NCBI RefSeq assembly: GCF_018760785.1
Contig: NZ_JAHHZO010000012.1
Location: 1-64,000 of the forward strand
Reading direction: 5' to 3'
Source of the DNA: Rhizobium sp. CSW-27
GTDB lineage: Bacteria; Pseudomonadota; Alphaproteobacteria; Rhizobiales; Rhizobiaceae
DNA: 64,000 nucleotides
The translations under genes and the position numbers were made by a program. Shown one piece after another: positions 1 to 10,025 of this stretch. Within the stretch, counting starts at the first letter, position 1. Each line of letters opens with the position of its first letter. The notes under the pieces were generated by a model. That model ran no database searches. It saw only the letters and a list, made by a program, of their open reading frames with translations, and was not told where the DNA came from.

Positions 1-328
1 ATGATGACAGCCGCCCCGCAAGGGGCGGGAATGCCGCTATCAAAACAGTTCAAAGATCACCGCCGAAAGCGGCGGTAGGCTCAGACTGGACCGTCAACGG
101 AGAAAATCGGGGTAAATCGAGGCGTCCGGCTGGAAAAACCCGCTTGCCCGCCTCATCCGCGTGGAATTGGACGAGACCGGCGCCTATGCCGGCCACCGCC
201 GCATCTGCTGCCTGCGCTACGCCATCCGGAGCATCGGCGGCTGCGGCGCAATCTGCCCGGTAAAGGAGGGGCGCTGCGGGGGGTGAGGCTTTTTTTGGGG
301 GGTGCTAGACGCACAAAAGCGAGGCAAC
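1..328. other. left-edge stretch without a supportable gene
   Basis: No frame here looks like a complete gene. A short plus-strand reading frame around 120-285 gives a basic, Cys-containing peptide that could be the tail of a decayed gene, but I recognise no family. A G-run followed by seven T residues near 289-296 resembles a weak terminator without a clear stem. The stretch joins GC-rich DNA to the AT-richer patch that follows. Confidence 0.4.
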
Positions 329-760
329 CTAAGAGTTGAAACCGAAGCGGCGCAGTTGTTCACTTGAGCATGGCTTGATAGGGTCAAGGGAGCTTCCAAC
401 GGCATTGTAACCGAGGGCGCCCCGTGCACTTGGTCCATCGCAAAGAAAATGCTTACCGCCAGGTAGCGCACATACCGAATTGCTCTTGCGTACCAACGTG
501 AGCCCACCGCTCTCCATGCCACGCCAACTCAAGCAACCAGGTATTCTGTTCGCTAACTCTCGCGGCAGTTCTGAGCGGATGCCAACAAGAGCTTGGTTGT
601 CGCAAATTGTCAGAGAATCAGCGCCATTGGTAAGTTCGACATTATCCATCTGACGTTTGGCTATATCAGCAATATTTCCCTGTGCGCAGCCTTGGACATC
701 ATTGAAATCAATTGTTAAATTTTGATGATTTGAAAATATACTCAGAGCCCAAGAAAACAT
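329..760 (-). CDS. orphan hypothetical protein in AT-rich patch
   Basis: The frame encodes 143 residues that I do not recognise. Base composition is clearly lower in GC than in the flanking genes and codon use is unlike theirs, which suggests acquired DNA. The ATG at 760 has GGGAG four bases upstream, a fair ribosome site. The frame stays open about 21 codons further upstream to a TAA but has no better start there. Five cysteines are spread through the protein (in GCAQ, TICD, PGCL, VCAL and FLCD), and a sixth lies in the C-terminal KPCSS. No signal peptide or membrane helix is convincing. It follows the interrupted ORF at 842-1417 on the same strand and in the same reading frame, separated by TAA codons, so the two may be remnants of one locus. 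Function unknown. Confidence 0.4.
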   Translation of the reverse strand: MFSWALSIFSNHQNLTIDFNDVQGCAQGNIADIAKRQMDNVELTNGADSLTICDNQALVGIRSELPRELANRIPGCLSWRGMESGGLTLVRKSNSVCALPGGKHFLCDGPSARGALGYNAVGSSLDPIKPCSSEQLRRFGFNS

Positions 761-841
761 AGAACTCCCAAAATCACCTAGAGGGCCTGAAAAATTGCCG
801 TCATCACAAAAAATAAAAGACCTTTATTATTGCAGATAGTT

Positions 842-1417
842 TTAAGCATTGGGTGAAATCATAAAAACAAAATTTATATTTCTAATGCGAAACGCCATGC
901 GAAGCCAGCCTGTATGCACCCCCACATTGCACGAAAATGCATCTTGATTAATTGCTTGAAAAATTCCTTTATTCTCTCTGTTCTCCAAAAAATTTCGAAC
1001 ACACGCGACCGTCAATTTGTCAGACATCTTGATGAGAGAAGGAAGCTCTGCAATCGCTTGACCGAGATTCTGGTTGCCTTCTGTGGCAACACCGCCGGAA
1101 ATAGCCTCCTCTGCTTGCTGCTGCAAAAACGCGGTCATCCCCCTCGGATCGCTTTGAAGAAGCACAAGCTGGCTGATAATCGTCTGCTTCCGGTTCTAGC
1201 CCTCGATTGCTTGAACCGTGATATCGCACCACTGACGATCGCGGTCCTCAGTTGACCAGCATGCTGTCGCATTCCTTACAGACGCACCGTTGTTGAGCAC
1301 GCTTTCCCTTGCAAGATCACAAGTGCACTTTTCCAGTGTGGGATTGGCCGCTTTGGAGGGAAACGGCGCCAAAGCAACAGCGATGGAAAACATCGTGAGC
1401 GCCATGGATTTGATCAT
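842..1417 (-). pseudogene. secreted orphan protein interrupted by an in-frame amber codon
   Basis: The first part (1196-1417) encodes 73 residues beginning with a good Sec signal: a basic start, a hydrophobic core and cleavage near SKAA. It stops at a TAG at 1196-1198. The very same frame continues without another stop to a TAA at 842-844, adding about 117 residues. Both halves carry cysteines, as expected of one periplasmic protein (CTCDL and WCDI before the stop, VACV and FSCN after it). I therefore read it as a single gene of about 191 codons broken by a nonsense mutation. Amber readthrough, or two separate genes with a GTG restart at 1165, are alternatives. GC content is well below that of neighbouring genes. 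The family is not recognised. Confidence 0.45.
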
Positions 1418-1612
1418 GACTTACACCCTCCAGAGCCAGAAAAACACTATAATGCAACCCCCGAGGCAAAGGCCACGGCAATGTGCGCCAGACAGAACTG
1501 AAGGGCAAGCTTCTGTTTTGGAGCCTTGAGTTGTAGCGGCCAGATCGGTCTTAAGTAATCGGCATGAAGCTGGCGAATTGCCAGCGCTTGCGACAACTAT
1601 GCCGGTCAATCC

Positions 1613-3658
1613 TCACCGCCGCCGCATCAGCACGATCAGGAAGGGTGCGCCGATGAGGGCGGAGACGAGGCCGGCGGGGATTTCGTAGGGGTAGACGGCG
1701 CTGCGGCCGATCCAGTCGGCGGCGACCATCAGCATGCCGCCGAACAGGCAGGCGGCGAGGAGCTGGGGGGCGGCGCGGGTGAGGCCGAGCTGGCGGGCAA
1801 GGTGCGGCGCCATCAGCCCGACGAAGCTCAGCGGCCCGACGCTCATGGTGGCGGCGGCGCTCAAAAGTCCGGCCAGCGCCATCAGGCAAAGCCTTGCCGG
1901 GCGCAGCGGCACGCCGATGGCACCGGCTGCGGCAGCCCCCAGCGGCAGCAGATCCAGCCAGCGGCGGCAAAGCCCGGTCAGGAAAAGCAGCACCAGCGCG
2001 GCAATCAGCGCCAGCGCGGCCCCCTCCATCGTCACGCCATAGGTCGAGCCGCTCATCCAGCGCAGCAGGAAGACCAGCCGCGGATCGCCGGCCGCGCCGA
2101 TCGCGCCGATCACCGCATCGGCCATGGCGCTCAACGCAATGCCGGCCAGCAGCACCCGTTCCGGCTGCAGGCCGGAGCGGGCCGAGACGAGAAAGATCGC
2201 CGCCAGCACCGCAAAGGCGCCGAGCGCCGAAAAGCCCAGCTGCAGCACGAGGCCGGGCGCGGCAATCAGGAACAATGCTGCGGCAACGCCCAGCGTCGCG
2301 CCGGCGCTGATGCCCAGCACTTCCGGGCTCGCCATCTCGTTGCCGGTCAGCCGTTGCAGGATGGTGCCGGCCGCCGCCAGCATCATGCCCGCCGCGAAGG
2401 CGGCAAGGATGCGCGGCAGGCGCAGCGACAGCAGATCGCCCGCCAGATCGGCCGGCATGAGGCGAAGGCCGAGATCGGGGCTGCGGCCGATCACCAGCGC
2501 CAGGAGCAGCACCAGGAGCGCTGCCGGCAGCAGGAGGCGCAGCAGGCGCGCGCTGTCGAGACGCCGGCCGGCAGCGCCCGCCTTTCCAGGCGCCGGTGCC
2601 TGCATCACCCGGTGACGCGTCTTCAGTCGCGGCAGCAGCAGAAGCAGCAGTGGCGAGCCGAACACCGCCGTCACCGCCCCGGTCGGCAGGAAATCGGCAA
2701 AGCGGCCGGCAATCGTCATCAGCACGGTATCGGTAAGAAACAGCAGGGCAGCGCCGATCAGCGTCGACCACAGCAGCTGGGCGCCCGGCCGCCGCGCGCC
2801 GCAGAGCCTCGCAATGGTCGGCGCCACAAGGCCGATGAAGCCGATCACGCCCACGGCGCTGGTCACGAAGGCGGCCAGCGCCACCGCAACGGCAATCGCC
2901 GCCAGACGAAGCTCGGCGGTGCGCAGGCCAAGCGCTCTTGCCCCCGCCTCCCCCAGTTCGTTGAGCACCAGCGGTCTCAGCAGCAGCCCGACAAGGACGA
3001 GGGCCAGCGCAAGCTTCGGCGCCAGCGACAGCGGAATGGTCCAGCTCTGCTGCGACAGCGAGCCGGCGCCCCAGATGAACAGGCCGAGCAGATAGCGGTC
3101 GTTCAGCAGCGTCAGCACGGCCGCCAGCGCCCCGCACCACAGGCTGACGACAAGGCCGGACATCACCAGCGAAAAGGGCGAGAACTGGTGGCGCGCCCCC
3201 ATCAGAAACACAAGGCCCGCCGCCACCAGGCTGCCGGCCAGCGCCACCAGATCCCGCCCGAAGCCGAGCAGGCCGGGCACGAACAGCGTGGCCGCCACCA
3301 GCGCCAGATTGGCGCCGGCCGAAATGCCGAGCGTGGTGGGCGAGGCGAGCGGGTTGCGCAGCACCATCTGGAACAGTGCGCCGGACAGCGCGAGGCACGC
3401 ACCGGCCAGAAGGGCCGTCGCCATGCGCGGCAGGGTGGAGAAGAAGAACAGCGTCGAGGCCATGGCGGTCACCGCATCCGGTGCGGGCCTTGCCGCGGCC
3501 AGAACCGGGGCCGCCTGCTGCCAGGCCAGAATGAGCCCGAGCGCCATCAGCACGCCCGCCACCAGCGCCGGCACCAGATGCGCCCGTGCCGCAGCATCGG
3601 GCGCCTGTGCCGCCGTCTCCGCCTGCCGCCGGCCCGCGGCCCTCGATGCATCCCTCAT
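1613..3658 (-). CDS. fhuB: Fe3+-hydroxamate siderophore ABC permease FhuB (fused double permease)
   Basis: This 681-residue integral membrane protein has two tandem FecCD domains, about residues 30-335 and 370-680. That is the fused arrangement typical of FhuB, where other siderophore systems use two separate permeases. Each half repeats the family signature: LVLRNPLASP-like (QMVLRNPLASPTTLGISAG) in the first and NEMASPEVLGISAG in the second. It forms the inner-membrane channel for ferric hydroxamates delivered by the binding protein encoded just upstream. The start ATG at 3658 overlaps the stop of that gene by four bases, indicating translational coupling in a fhuC-fhuD-fhuB order. No TonB-dependent receptor gene lies nearby. 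Confidence 0.93.
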   Translation of the reverse strand: MRDASRAAGRRQAETAAQAPDAAARAHLVPALVAGVLMALGLILAWQQAAPVLAAARPAPDAVTAMASTLFFFSTLPRMATALLAGACLALSGALFQMVLRNPLASPTTLGISAGANLALVAATLFVPGLLGFGRDLVALAGSLVAAGLVFLMGARHQFSPFSLVMSGLVVSLWCGALAAVLTLLNDRYLLGLFIWGAGSLSQQSWTIPLSLAPKLALALVLVGLLLRPLVLNELGEAGARALGLRTAELRLAAIAVAVALAAFVTSAVGVIGFIGLVAPTIARLCGARRPGAQLLWSTLIGAALLFLTDTVLMTIAGRFADFLPTGAVTAVFGSPLLLLLLPRLKTRHRVMQAPAPGKAGAAGRRLDSARLLRLLLPAALLVLLLALVIGRSPDLGLRLMPADLAGDLLSLRLPRILAAFAAGMMLAAAGTILQRLTGNEMASPEVLGISAGATLGVAAALFLIAAPGLVLQLGFSALGAFAVLAAIFLVSARSGLQPERVLLAGIALSAMADAVIGAIGAAGDPRLVFLLRWMSGSTYGVTMEGAALALIAALVLLFLTGLCRRWLDLLPLGAAAAGAIGVPLRPARLCLMALAGLLSAAATMSVGPLSFVGLMAPHLARQLGLTRAAPQLLAACLFGGMLMVAADWIGRSAVYPYEIPAGLVSALIGAPFLIVLMRRR

Positions 3659-4566
3659 GCCGTCTGCTCCAGATGGTCGGTGAGGATGCGGGCAAAGCGC
3701 ACCGCATCGTTCAGCATGCCGAACATCAGCGATGCGGGCAGCACGGAAAGATGGCCGGGCCGCGCAAAGGGCAGCGCCTGCCAGAGCGGGCTTTCGGCAA
3801 GCTTCGGAAGCACATCGGCCGGCACCGGCTCCAGGACGATCAGCCGGGCGGCCGGATCGGCGATTTCCGCCAGCCGCTCAATGCCGATGGTCTCGAAGCC
3901 CCAGAAACTGCCGGCCGGCGTCCAGGCATTGGTGAGCCCGATGCGCTCGACAACGTTGTGAAACAGGCCGGGCGCGGTGTAGATGCGGGCATGGCGGGCA
4001 TCGAGGAAGCTCAGCATGGCCAGCGGCGGCGGCGCAAGGCGCGCCAGCCGGGCCCGGCACTGGTCGAAGAAGGCCTCGGTGCGGGTGATGAAGGCTTCGC
4101 CCTCGACCACGCGGCCCACCGCCTGCGCCAGGCCGCGCGTCGCCGCCACCGCCTTCGGCAGCACGTCGCCGCCTTCCGCCGTGTAGACGCCGAAGGTCTG
4201 CGTCGGCGCGATCGCCTCCAGCCGCGGGGTCAGCGCCGCATTATAGGGCGTCGTCAGGATCAGGTCCGGCCGCAGGCTGGTCAGCACCTCGAAATTGATT
4301 TCCCAGGAGGAACCGAGATCGGCAACGCCAGGCGGCAGCGGCGGCTCAACCACCCACTTGTCCCAGTCCTCGCCGGAAGCGACGGCCACCGGCGAGAGCC
4401 CGAGCGACAGAAGCGTGGAGGCAAGCCCGTAATCGAGGCTGACGATCCGCTGCGGCGCCGCAGCCTTCGCCGCACCGATCAGGGCGGGGCAGGCAAGTCC
4501 GCCGGCGGCAAGCCGCAGCGCGCCGCGCCGGGTGACGGCACGCCTCATGCCCCGCTCAGCAGACAT
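3655..4566 (-). CDS. fhuD: periplasmic siderophore-binding protein FhuD-like
   Basis: This 303-residue protein is a type III (helical-backbone) periplasmic binding protein of the FhuD/BtuF fold. The N-terminus has a twin-arginine-like signal (VTRRGALRLAAGG at about residues 11-23) ending near AAKAA. Next come the conserved opening RIVSLDYGLASTLLSLG and the mid-domain LRPDLILTTPYN. It should bind a ferric hydroxamate in the periplasm and dock on FhuB. It overlaps the upstream ATPase gene by 11 bases and the downstream fhuB by 4. Its exact siderophore cannot be read from the sequence. The FhuD call rests mainly on its fused FhuB partner. Confidence 0.85.
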   Translation of the reverse strand: MSAERGMRRAVTRRGALRLAAGGLACPALIGAAKAAAPQRIVSLDYGLASTLLSLGLSPVAVASGEDWDKWVVEPPLPPGVADLGSSWEINFEVLTSLRPDLILTTPYNAALTPRLEAIAPTQTFGVYTAEGGDVLPKAVAATRGLAQAVGRVVEGEAFITRTEAFFDQCRARLARLAPPPLAMLSFLDARHARIYTAPGLFHNVVERIGLTNAWTPAGSFWGFETIGIERLAEIADPAARLIVLEPVPADVLPKLAESPLWQALPFARPGHLSVLPASLMFGMLNDAVRFARILTDHLEQTA

Positions 4567-5425
4567 AGGCCAGCGGAATGTCGAGGCCCGGATGGCGGGT
4601 CACGTTCATGGCGATGCCATAGATGCGCTGCAGGTTTTCCGGGGTCATCATCTCGGCCGGGCGGCCCTCGGCAATCAGTTCGCCCGCCTTCAGCGCATAG
4701 AGCCGGTCGCAGAAGCGGCCGGCCATGTTGATGTCATGCAGCACGATCACGACGCTGAGGCCCCTGTCATGCGACAGGCGGCGCACCAGCGCCAGCACGT
4801 CCATCTGGTGGGCGATGTCGAGCGCCGAGGTCGGCTCGTCGAGCAGCAGGCATTCGGTGTCCTGCGCCATCAGCATGGCGATCCAGGCGCGCTGGCGCTC
4901 GCCGCCCGACAGCGTGTCGACCAGCCGCTCGGCCATCGGTTCCAGATGGGTCAGCGCCAGCGCCTCCTCGACCTTCTGCCGGTCGAGCGGCGAAAAGCGG
5001 CCAAGCGCGCCGTGCCAGGGATAGCGCCCGCAGGCTACCAGTTCGCGCACCGTCATGGCATTGGCGGCCGTCACGTCCTGCGGCAGGTAGGCGATCTTGC
5101 GGGCAAATTCCTGCGCGCCGAGCGCTGCGGCGGGCCGCTCGCCGTAATGCACCACGCCGCGGCTCGGCATCTGCTGGCGGGCAAGCAGCTTCAGCAGCGT
5201 CGACTTGCCGGAGCCATTGTGGCCGACAAGCCCGGCCATCTCGCCGGGGCGGAAGCGGATCGTCACATCCTTGAGAAGATCGCGACCCTCCACGGAGAAG
5301 AAAAGGCCCTCGGCGCTCAGCGCCGGCCGCTGCCGGCCCTCGCCGGAAGGATCTGCCGCCGGCAGGCCGGCGGCGTGGCCGTGGTGCCGGCCCTGCATGG
5401 CTTGCGCGTTCTCTACGGTGTTCAT
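4556..5425 (-). CDS. fhuC: siderophore ABC transporter ATPase FhuC
   Basis: This 289-residue ABC ATPase has Walker A GHNGSGKST (residues 68-76), a Q-loop in YLPQDV (about 113-118), signature LSGGERQR (172-179) and Walker B CLLLDEPTS (192-200). The family is the FecE/FhuC type that powers iron-complex uptake. The first 35 residues form a His/Gly-rich extension ahead of the ATPase core, so an internal start is possible, but no better ribosome site was seen. It is the first gene of the operon; iron control is expected but I could not identify a Fur, Irr or RirA site upstream. Confidence 0.9.
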   Translation of the reverse strand: MNTVENAQAMQGRHHGHAAGLPAADPSGEGRQRPALSAEGLFFSVEGRDLLKDVTIRFRPGEMAGLVGHNGSGKSTLLKLLARQQMPSRGVVHYGERPAAALGAQEFARKIAYLPQDVTAANAMTVRELVACGRYPWHGALGRFSPLDRQKVEEALALTHLEPMAERLVDTLSGGERQRAWIAMLMAQDTECLLLDEPTSALDIAHQMDVLALVRRLSHDRGLSVVIVLHDINMAGRFCDRLYALKAGELIAEGRPAEMMTPENLQRIYGIAMNVTRHPGLDIPLAYVC

Positions 5426-5687
5426 CGGTCTCTCCCGCAGCGCCGGACGGCCCTGTCTGCATCAGCCTGTGCGACGGGACTACAAAATATGATTAGTTGT
5501 TTCAAGTATGAATGCGGAACCGGCGCGAAACGCCCGGTTTTCCGGCGATTTTGCCGGCCAAAGCCAGCGGCGGCGGCCGAAACACGCCTTTTTTATGGCA
5601 GCGAAAGGTTGTCAGGCGGCGCCTGCGGCATAGTTAGGCCCGATGGGACGCCCGCGCCCGACACGCCAAATCGAAAGGATTTCCCCG
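5426..5687. promoter_or_regulatory. divergent promoter region, fhuC / peptide importer
   Basis: About 260 bases separate the minus-strand fhu operon from the plus-strand peptide-importer operon. An AT-rich stretch around 5480-5510 (CAAAATATGATTAGTTGTTT) is the likely promoter core. I see no perfect iron-box palindrome in it. AAGGA at 5674-5679 is the ribosome site of the downstream gene. Confidence 0.4.
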
Positions 5688-7253
5688 ATGAAGAGGCTGT
5701 TTCGCAGCATCGTTGCCGTTGCCGCCCTTGCCCTTGTCGCTCCCGTTGTCGCTCCCGCGGCACTGGCCCAGACGCCGCCGGGCGTGCTGATCGTGGGGCA
5801 GATCGCCGAGCCGCAGTCGCTCGACCCGCACACGGTGACCGCCACCAATGATTTCCGCATCCTCGTCAATGTCTATGACGGCCTTGTGCGCTACAGGCCC
5901 GGCACGCTGGAGGTGGAACCCGCCCTTGCCGAAAGCTGGGAGGTCTCGCCCGATGGCCTCACCTATACGTTCAAGCTGCGCAGCGGCGTAAAGTTCCATG
6001 ACGGATCGGATTTCGATGCCGAGGCGGTGAAGTTCAACTTCGAGCGCATGCTGGACGAGAACCATCCGTTCTACGACACCGGCCCCTTCCCGCTCTCCTT
6101 CAATTTCTCCGCCATCGACACGGTGACGGTGAAGGATCCGCTGACGGTGGAATTCCGCCTGAAGGAGCCGTTTGCGCCCTTCCTGTCCAACCTCGCCTAT
6201 CCGACCGGCCTCATCGTTTCGCCGGCGGCCGTCAGGCAATATGGCAAGGATTTCGGCCGCCATCCCTCCGGCACCGGGCCGTTCCGCTTCGTCGAATGGC
6301 AGTCGAACCAGCGGGTCGTGGTGGAGCGCAATCCCGATTACTGGGACGGCGCGCCGGCGCTCGATGCCGTCGTCTTCCGGCCGATCACCGATGCCAATAC
6401 GCGCGTTGCCGAGATGATGGCGGGCGGGCTGGACGTGATGGTGGAAGTGCCGCCGGACAATCTCGCCGGCTTCCGCAACGATGCCAGTTTCCGCGTCGCC
6501 GAGCAGGCCGGTCCGCATGTGTGGTTTGCCATCCTCAACACGAAGGAAGGCCCTTTTGCCGACAAGCGGGTGCGCCAGGCGGCCAATTATGCCGTCAACA
6601 AGCAGAGCCTCGTCGACAACGTGCTGCAGGGCACGGCAACCGTCTCCGCCGGCCCGGTTCCGCCGGCCTTCAACTGGGTGACCTCGAAGGTTGCGCCCTA
6701 TCCCCATGATCCCGAGCGCGCCAGGAGCCTGCTCGCCGAGGCCGGTGTCGGAAATCCGGAACTTACCTTCTACGTCACCGAAGGCGGCTCCGGCATGCTG
6801 GACCCGATCACCATGGGCGCCGCCATCCAGGCGGATCTGCAGGCGGTCGGCTTCAAGGTGAAGATCGAGACCTATGAGTGGAACAGCTTCCTGTCGCGGG
6901 TGAATGCCGGGCTGGAAGGCAAGGCCGACATGGCGGAAATGGCCTGGATGACCAATGATCCGGACACGCTGCCCTATCTGACGCTGCGCAGTGGCGCACT
7001 CCCCTCCGAAGGCGGCTTCAATTCCGGCTACTACCAGAACCCGGAGCTGGACCGCATTCTCGACGAGGCCCGCCGCACGACCGACCAGTCGCAGCGCGCC
7101 GCCCTTTATGCGAAGGTGCAGGAGATCGTGCATGACGATGCGCCCTGGCTGTTCGTCGCCAACTGGAAGCAGAATGCGGTGACGCGGGCGCAGGTCGAAG
7201 GCTTCCGGCTGGAGCCGTCCTTCCTGCTGAACCTTCGGGGCGTGAGCAAGTAA
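5688..7253 (+). CDS. peptide/nickel-type ABC transporter substrate-binding protein
   Basis: The 521-residue family-5 solute-binding protein has a Sec signal (basic MKRLF, hydrophobic run, cleavage near ALAQ) and the family landmarks EPQSLDPH and LAESWEVSPDGLTYTFKLR near the N-terminus. FHDGSDFDAEAVKFNFERM follows. The ATG at 5688 was chosen over one at 5643 because it has AAGGA nine bases upstream and starts at the signal peptide. It delivers oligopeptides or similar solutes to the permeases encoded by the next genes. The ligand (dipeptide, glutathione, opine or nickel chelate) cannot be decided. It is the first gene of a four-gene operon. Confidence 0.92.
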   Translation: MKRLFRSIVAVAALALVAPVVAPAALAQTPPGVLIVGQIAEPQSLDPHTVTATNDFRILVNVYDGLVRYRPGTLEVEPALAESWEVSPDGLTYTFKLRSGVKFHDGSDFDAEAVKFNFERMLDENHPFYDTGPFPLSFNFSAIDTVTVKDPLTVEFRLKEPFAPFLSNLAYPTGLIVSPAAVRQYGKDFGRHPSGTGPFRFVEWQSNQRVVVERNPDYWDGAPALDAVVFRPITDANTRVAEMMAGGLDVMVEVPPDNLAGFRNDASFRVAEQAGPHVWFAILNTKEGPFADKRVRQAANYAVNKQSLVDNVLQGTATVSAGPVPPAFNWVTSKVAPYPHDPERARSLLAEAGVGNPELTFYVTEGGSGMLDPITMGAAIQADLQAVGFKVKIETYEWNSFLSRVNAGLEGKADMAEMAWMTNDPDTLPYLTLRSGALPSEGGFNSGYYQNPELDRILDEARRTTDQSQRAALYAKVQEIVHDDAPWLFVANWKQNAVTRAQVEGFRLEPSFLLNLRGVSK

Positions 7254-7263
7254 TGGCGCGCCG

Positions 7264-8207
<944 letters not shown>

Positions 8208-8211
<4 letters not shown>

Positions 8212-10025
8212 GCGAGATCGCCTCGTCCTCCTCCGCAGCCGGCGGCGGCGCCCGGCCGCCGCGTCGGCTTTCCGCCTTCGCGCTGCTGATGAACAGCCGG
8301 CTGGCGGCAGCAGGCCTCATCCTGCTCGTGCTGCTGTGTCTTCTGATGCTGGCGGCCCCCATCCTGCCCCTGCCGGATCCGGACGCCACGGCGCCCGCCG
8401 ACCGGCTGCTGCGCCCCCTCAGCGAGGGGCATCTGCTTGGAACCGACCAGCTGGGCCGCGATCTGCTCTCGCGGCTCGTCTGGGGTGCGCGGGTGTCGGT
8501 GGCGGTCGGCCTGGCGGCAACGCTGGTGGCGGCCGTCATCGGTTCGGCGATCGGCCTCGTCTCCGGCTATGCCGGCGGGCGCGCCGACAACCTGATGATG
8601 CGCGGCATCGACATGCTGATGGCCTTTCCCTACATCCTGCTGGCGCTTGCCATCGTGGCGGCGCTCGGGCCGGGGCTGATGAATGCCCTTTATGCGATTG
8701 CCATCGTCAACATCCCCTTCTTCGCCCGCAATGTGCGCGGCGTGACGCTGGCGCTTGCGCATCGGGAATTCGTCGATGCGGCACGGCTGTCCGGCAAGGG
8801 TCATGTCTCGATCCTGTTGAGCGAAGTCCTGCCGAACGTGGCGCCGGTCATCGTCATCACCATGTCAACCACGGCGGGCTGGATGATCCTCGAAACGGCG
8901 GGCCTCAGCTTTCTGGGCCTTGGCGCGCAGCCGCCGCAGGCCGATCTCGGCTCGATGCTGGGCGAGGGGCGCGCGCAGCTCTTCACCGCGCCGCATGTCG
9001 CCATCGTGCCGGGGGTGATGATCTTCGTCATCGTCATCAGCCTCAATCTGCTCGGCGACGGCTTGCGCGATGCGCTCGATCCGCGGCTGAGGTCCGGCGC
9101 GCTGTCGCGGCCGGGACCGGTGACGGCGATAGCGCGCCAGGGGCCCGTGCCGGAAAACAGCCAGCCGGAGGCGGCGCTTTCGGTGGAACGGCTGGAAACC
9201 GGCTTTTCTGCCGGCGCCGGCCGGTACCAGCCGGCGGTGCGGGGGGTGTCGCTGCATCTTCATGCCGGCGAATGCCTGGGGCTGATCGGCGAAAGCGGCT
9301 CGGGCAAGAGCGTCACGGCGCTGTCGGTCATGGGCCTCGTCGCCTCGCCGCCCGGCCTCATCCGCGGCGGCGCCATCTATCTCGGCCGGCGCGAGGTGCT
9401 GTCCATGCCGCAGACACAGCTGATCGCCTGCCGCGGCGCGCGTGTCGCCTACATCTTCCAGGACCCGCTGACGACGCTGCACCCGACCTATACCATCGGC
9501 CGGCAGGTGATGGAGGCAGTCGCCGCGCACCAGCCGCTCGGCCGGCAGGAGCTGAAGGCGCGCGCCATCGCGCTTTTGCGGCAGGTGAAGATCCCGGACG
9601 CGGAGCGGCGGGCGGAGCACTATCCGCACCAGCTGTCCGGCGGCCAGCGCCAGCGCGTCGGCATTGCCATGGCGCTCGCCAACGATCCCGACATCATGAT
9701 CGCCGACGAGCCGACAACGGCGCTCGACGTCACGGTACAGGCGGAGATCCTCAACCTTCTCAGGCAGCTGCAGAAGGAGCGGCAAATGGCGCTCCTGTTC
9801 ATCACCCATGATTTCGGCGTGGTGGCGGACATCTGCGACCGGGTGGCGGTGATGAAGGATGGCGAGATCGTCGAGACCGGCCGCACCCGCGAGCTTCTCG
9901 CCCGCCCGCGCCATCCCTATACCCGGCGGCTGATCGCCTGCGTGCCGGAAATCGGCGAGGGCGAGAATTTCCTGCCGCGCGTGGCGCGCCTGATGGCGCG
10001 GGAAGCCCGGGAGATTTCCGCATGA
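8208..10025 (+). CDS. fused DppC permease - DppD ATPase
   Basis: One uninterrupted frame of 605 residues joins two normally separate subunits. Residues 1 to about 295 are a DppC-type permease: five or six helices, [18 protein letters not shown] at about 78-95 and the EAA loop [13 protein letters not shown] linker of about 25 residues leads to a complete DppD-type ATPase, with Walker A GESGSGKS (361-368), signature LSGGQRQR (476-483) and Walker B IMIADEP (496-502). The C-terminal PHPYT-like [13 protein letters not shown] is the peptide-ATPase tail. The true start is the ATG at 8208, overlapping dppB. Fused permease/ATPase forms are known in some alphaproteobacterial peptide importers. No frameshift is needed to explain it. 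Confidence 0.9.

Noticed and set aside
1..328. Transposase or integrase remnant at the left edge
   Set aside because: A short basic frame is present, but no transposase, integrase or terminal repeat motif could be recognised.
217..522. 101-codon minus-strand ORF overlapping the orphan at 329-760
   Set aside because: It overlaps the better candidate in another frame, lacks a ribosome site and has shadow-like composition.
1421..1609. Small minus-strand ORF of 62 codons before fhuB's end
   Set aside because: No ribosome site, no recognisable family and unclear composition; too weak to list as a gene.
1802..3961. Very long plus-strand open frame of over 700 codons opposite fhuB/fhuD
   Set aside because: It is a GC-bias shadow: composition is Arg/Gln/His-rich, no family motif is visible, and the opposite strand encodes a clear FhuB-FhuD pair.
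5426..5687. Fur/Irr/RirA box before the fhu operon
   Set aside because: The AT-rich stretch has no clear palindrome or match to the rhizobial iron motifs I know.
8336..9811. Long alternative-frame ORF inside the fused permease-ATPase gene
   Set aside because: Low-complexity Gly/Arg/Ala translation with no motifs, whereas the overlapping frame has complete permease and ATPase signatures.
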